Shown here: piece after piece, positions 6,720 through 7,721 of the stretch | Numbering within the stretch: position 1 is the first letter of the stretch | Layout: each line of letters opens with the position of its first letter | NCBI RefSeq assembly: GCF_000701405.1 | Contig: NZ_JNIV01000153.1 | Coordinates: 1 to 7,721, forward strand | DNA from: Deinococcus marmoris DSM 12784 | GTDB taxonomy: Bacteria; Deinococcota; Deinococci; Deinococcales; Deinococcaceae | DNA: 7,721 nt | Reading direction: 5' to 3' | Notes under the pieces: model-generated | The model's database searches: none | Seen by the model: only the letters and a program-made list of their open reading frames with translations | What the model was told of the DNA's origin: nothing | Made by a program: the position numbers and the translations under genes

Positions 6720-6782
6720 ATGAACGTTTCGGCGTTTCTCAACCTCCATATTGAGAACCATGGTTCTGACGTTCATCCATGA
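6720..6782 (+). CDS. Possible leaderless 20-codon micro-ORF
   Basis: The ATG at 6720 is preceded by TATAAA (6709-6714) with a 5-nt gap, the same geometry as at the LuxR-type regulator start. The frame encodes MNVSAFLNLHIENHGSDVHP and stops at TGA (6780-6782). The ORF begins with the left arm and contains the right arm of the outer inverted repeat, plus the inner palindromes, so folding or protein binding would affect it. It could be a leader peptide or a stray ORF created by a palindromic operator. The length is well within chance and no family is recognised, so this is a low-confidence call. Confidence 0.2.
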   Translation: MNVSAFLNLHIENHGSDVHP

Positions 6783-6787
6783 TTTAA

Positions 6788-6815
6788 CTGACCGTCTGGC
6801 GTGCGATTTTATAAA
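6788..6815 (+). promoter_or_regulatory. Sigma70-like promoter for the small secreted protein gene
   Basis: CTGACC (6788-6793) and TATAAA (6810-6815) are 16 nt apart; the -10 matches 5 of 6 and the -35 matches 4 of 6 consensus positions. Transcription would start near 6822 and give a leader of about 130 nt before the ATG at 6951. A second, weaker pair upstream (CTGATT 6686-6691, 17 nt, TATAAA 6709-6714) may form a tandem promoter. Confidence 0.5.
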
Positions 6816-6937
6816 TAAAAGTTATAACAAAGCACACAATTTGAGCCACGCCTGCGTTTAACTTTCCACCACACGCACCAGACAGACCGGTTGATCTGCA
6901 TGAGCAGGCCGCCCCATGATCGAAGTGCGAGCGGTAG

Positions 6938-6944
6938 AAGGTGG
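6938..6944 (+). promoter_or_regulatory. Shine-Dalgarno AAGGTGG of the small secreted protein gene
   Basis: AAGGTGG differs by one base from AAGGAGG and lies 6 nt before the ATG at 6951. It decides the start at 6951 over the in-frame ATG at 6891, which would place 20 charged residues before the signal peptide. Confidence 0.65.
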
Positions 6945-6950
6945 TCCCCT

Positions 6951-7223
6951 ATGAAGAAAGCGCTGCTCTTATCCATGCTCCTGTCCGTCACCCCTGTCGC
7001 TCTGGCACAGGACACCTCCACGAGCACCACCACAGACACCACCACCACCACGCCCCTTGATCCCAATGGGGACGGCGTCGTCGACACCAACAACAATGGC
7101 CGCGCCGATACCCGCGAGTTCCCCTGGGGGCTGCTGGGCTTGCTGGGTCTGGCCGGGTTGGCGGGCCTCAATCGCCGTACAGTCACGGCCACGCCAGTCC
7201 ATGTGGATACCAACCGCGTCTAA
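6951..7223 (+). CDS. Small secreted protein with EF-hand-like loop and WGxxGxxG-type C-terminal motif
   Basis: This 90-aa protein has a clear signal peptide: KK at 2-3, hydrophobic residues to about 17, cleavage after ALA (19). Next come a Thr/Ser/Asp-rich linker (21-35, DTSTSTTTDTTTTT), a calcium-loop-like DPNGDGVVD (37-45, matching DxNxDGxxD) followed by TNNNGRAD, then FPWGLLGLLGLAGLAGLNRR (57-76) and a polar tail of 14 residues. The Trp-Gly/Gly-Leu block ending in RR resembles the WGxxGxxG C-terminal sorting-like domain known from cyanobacteria and Deinococcus. This is analogous in layout to other tripartite CTERM signals (motif, hydrophobic helix, basic end). The protein probably sits in or is processed at the cell envelope; its function is unknown. 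It has its own promoter region and a strong hairpin after it, so it is monocistronic. Confidence 0.88.
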   Translation: MKKALLLSMLLSVTPVALAQDTSTSTTTDTTTTTPLDPNGDGVVDTNNNGRADTREFPWGLLGLLGLAGLAGLNRRTVTATPVHVDTNRV

Positions 7224-7238
7224 TCTCTGAGATGCTGA

Positions 7239-7272
7239 AGCGCTCGCCCTGAATGAATTCAGGGCGAGCGCT
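7239..7272. terminator. Perfect 16-bp inverted repeat, probable terminator of the small secreted protein gene
   Basis: A 16-nt arm beginning AGCGCTCGCCC (7239-7254) and its exact complement (7257-7272) flank GA. The hairpin starts 15 nt after the TAA stop, the usual place for a terminator, and the stem is long and GC-rich at its base. There is no T-run on either side, so it may be a U-less or bidirectional terminator, blocking readthrough between the small gene and the converging transposase gene. Confidence 0.6.
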
Positions 7273-7425
7273 CTGGGTGTGGTCTGCCAGTGGGCCACCC
7301 TGCAAGACGCCAGTCCTGTCAACCTCCATCCGTATCGCGTTGCGTTTTGACGCCTTCACACATTTTTCAACTGCTTTGCGCCGCTTCCATTTAGGTTCGG
7401 ATTTTCAGTACCGGACAACTTGAGT
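7273..7425. other. Spacer between hairpin and transposase, probably containing the end of the insertion sequence
   Basis: No gene is seen. An IS4-family element usually ends within tens of bases after its transposase stop, so its inverted repeat end should lie here, perhaps near 7391-7425. The other end is outside the window, so neither the inverted repeat nor a target duplication can be matched. Confidence 0.35.
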
Positions 7426-7721
7426 TCAGGCGGTGCTGAGCGCAGGAAAAGGGTGACTCAGGAGGCCAAAGTAGGCTTCGGCCTGTGGGCGATCCCATCT
7501 CAGCGCTCTCGCCAGATATTGCCAGCCATACTGGTACACGCTTGTTGCGCGGCGACCATGAGCCTTGATCAGAATCGGTTTGCACGCGTTCATCCAGACG
7601 CCCACCCTCAAACAGCACACCCAGGCCAGCGTGACCAGTCCAAATAACCGCTCCAGTCGGTCAGCGTGGGTCACCGCTGACCGTTCCAGGTCGAAGCCCC
7701 GCGACTTCATGCTGCTGAACG
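7426..7721 (-). CDS. IS4-family transposase, C-terminal end (gene cut by window end)
   Basis: The frame stays open from the window edge to a TGA at 7426-7428, giving about 98 residues. It opens with FSSMKSRGFDLERSAVTHADRLERLF, which matches the conserved stretch after the catalytic Glu in IS4-family DDE transposases (F..LKSRGFDLE..H....R). A hydrophobic helix follows (LVTLAWVCCLRVGVW), then KAHGRRATSVYQYGWQYL and a short ending LLSHPFPALSTA, typical of Deinococcus IS4 copies as I recall them. The ATG at 7708-7710 is internal, not the true start. The catalytic residues lie outside the window, so activity cannot be judged. This end looks intact. Confidence 0.88.
   Translation of the reverse strand, partial: FSSMKSRGFDLERSAVTHADRLERLFGLVTLAWVCCLRVGVWMNACKPILIKAHGRRATSVYQYGWQYLARALRWDRPQAEAYFGLLSHPFPALSTA
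7426..7721 (-). mobile_element. IS4-family insertion sequence, right part (extends beyond the window)
   Basis: This entry is supported by the transposase end. The left side of the element and both exact borders are not defined; the nearer border should lie between 7273 and 7425. Its transposase points toward the small secreted protein gene, with the 16-bp hairpin between them. Confidence 0.7.

Larger units (their letters stand above)
6659..6830. promoter_or_regulatory. AT-rich regulatory core with stacked palindromes and two TATAAA boxes
   Basis: Base composition drops sharply to AT-rich compared with its surroundings. In order it holds the 12-bp palindrome TGAAAGCTTTCA (6659-6670), TTTATAAA (6707-6714), the outer inverted repeat ATGAACGT/ACGTTCAT (6720-6727, 6769-6776), TTCTCAA/TTGAGAA (6736-6742, 6751-6757), the 14-bp palindrome AGAACCATGGTTCT (6754-6767), a second TTTATAAA (6808-6815) and GTTATAAC (6821-6828). 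Such density of dyad symmetry next to promoter-like boxes is what operators look like. The regulator is unknown. It most likely controls the small secreted protein gene on the plus strand, and possibly the divergent lipid kinase. Confidence 0.6.

Noticed and set aside
6659..6830. Radiation/desiccation response motif (DdrO site) in the AT-rich core
   Set aside because: I looked for the TTATGTCA...TGACATAA-like palindrome and did not find it; the palindromes present have different sequences.
6809..7213. 134-codon minus-strand frame opposite the small secreted protein
   Set aside because: The Val-rich stretch is simply the antisense of the Thr-rich linker; the plus-strand gene has a signal peptide, a Shine-Dalgarno and a known motif.
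6739..7329. TCAACCTCCAT present at 6739-6749 and 7319-7329
   Set aside because: An 11-base repeat is expected by chance several times in a window of this length, and the flanks do not match.

Overview
The window is GC-rich and carries genes typical of Deinococcus. The markers are a short PPK2-type polyphosphate kinase with the sequence style seen in Deinococcus/Meiothermus, a small secreted protein ending in a WGxxGxxG-type C-terminal motif, a Deinococcus-style IS4-family transposase end, and TANNNT (-10-like) hexamers placed 5-6 nt before start codons, as expected for leaderless mRNAs. The genus is an inference from these markers. The replicon type (chromosome or plasmid) cannot be told.

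Layout. Positions 1-380 (minus) hold the N-terminal part of a small exported protein of unknown function, cut by the window edge; it has a good Shine-Dalgarno and is open to the edge. Positions 381-732 are non-coding, with a hairpin, a C9/G9 run and a likely rho-independent terminator for the next gene. Positions 733-3042 (minus) hold a 769-aa STAND-type ATPase/LuxR-HTH regulator. Positions 3043-3513 are non-coding, with a perfect hairpin and a weak promoter-like pair. Positions 3514-4305 (minus) hold an alpha/beta hydrolase, 4443-5246 (minus) a PPK2 polyphosphate kinase, and 5455-6393 (minus) a diacylglycerol-kinase-fold lipid kinase. Positions 6394-6950 form a long intergenic region with an AT-rich core of stacked palindromes, two TATAAA boxes and a possible leaderless 20-codon ORF. 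Positions 6951-7223 (plus) hold the small secreted EF-hand-like/WGxxGxxG protein, followed by a 16-bp perfect inverted repeat. Positions 7426-7721 (minus) hold the C-terminal end of an IS4-family transposase that runs out of the window.

How the genes relate. The lipid kinase, PPK2 and hydrolase all point the same way, but gaps of about 210 and 140 nt with hairpins between them, and a leaderless-type promoter directly at PPK2, argue for separate or only partly shared transcription. Lipid phosphorylation and polyphosphate/nucleotide metabolism are each well supported by motifs; a joint pathway is not shown. The LuxR-type regulator has no obvious partner in the window. The most unusual part is the 6659-6830 regulatory-looking core upstream of the small secreted protein. 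I see no convincing defence, CRISPR, phage or toxin-antitoxin system here.
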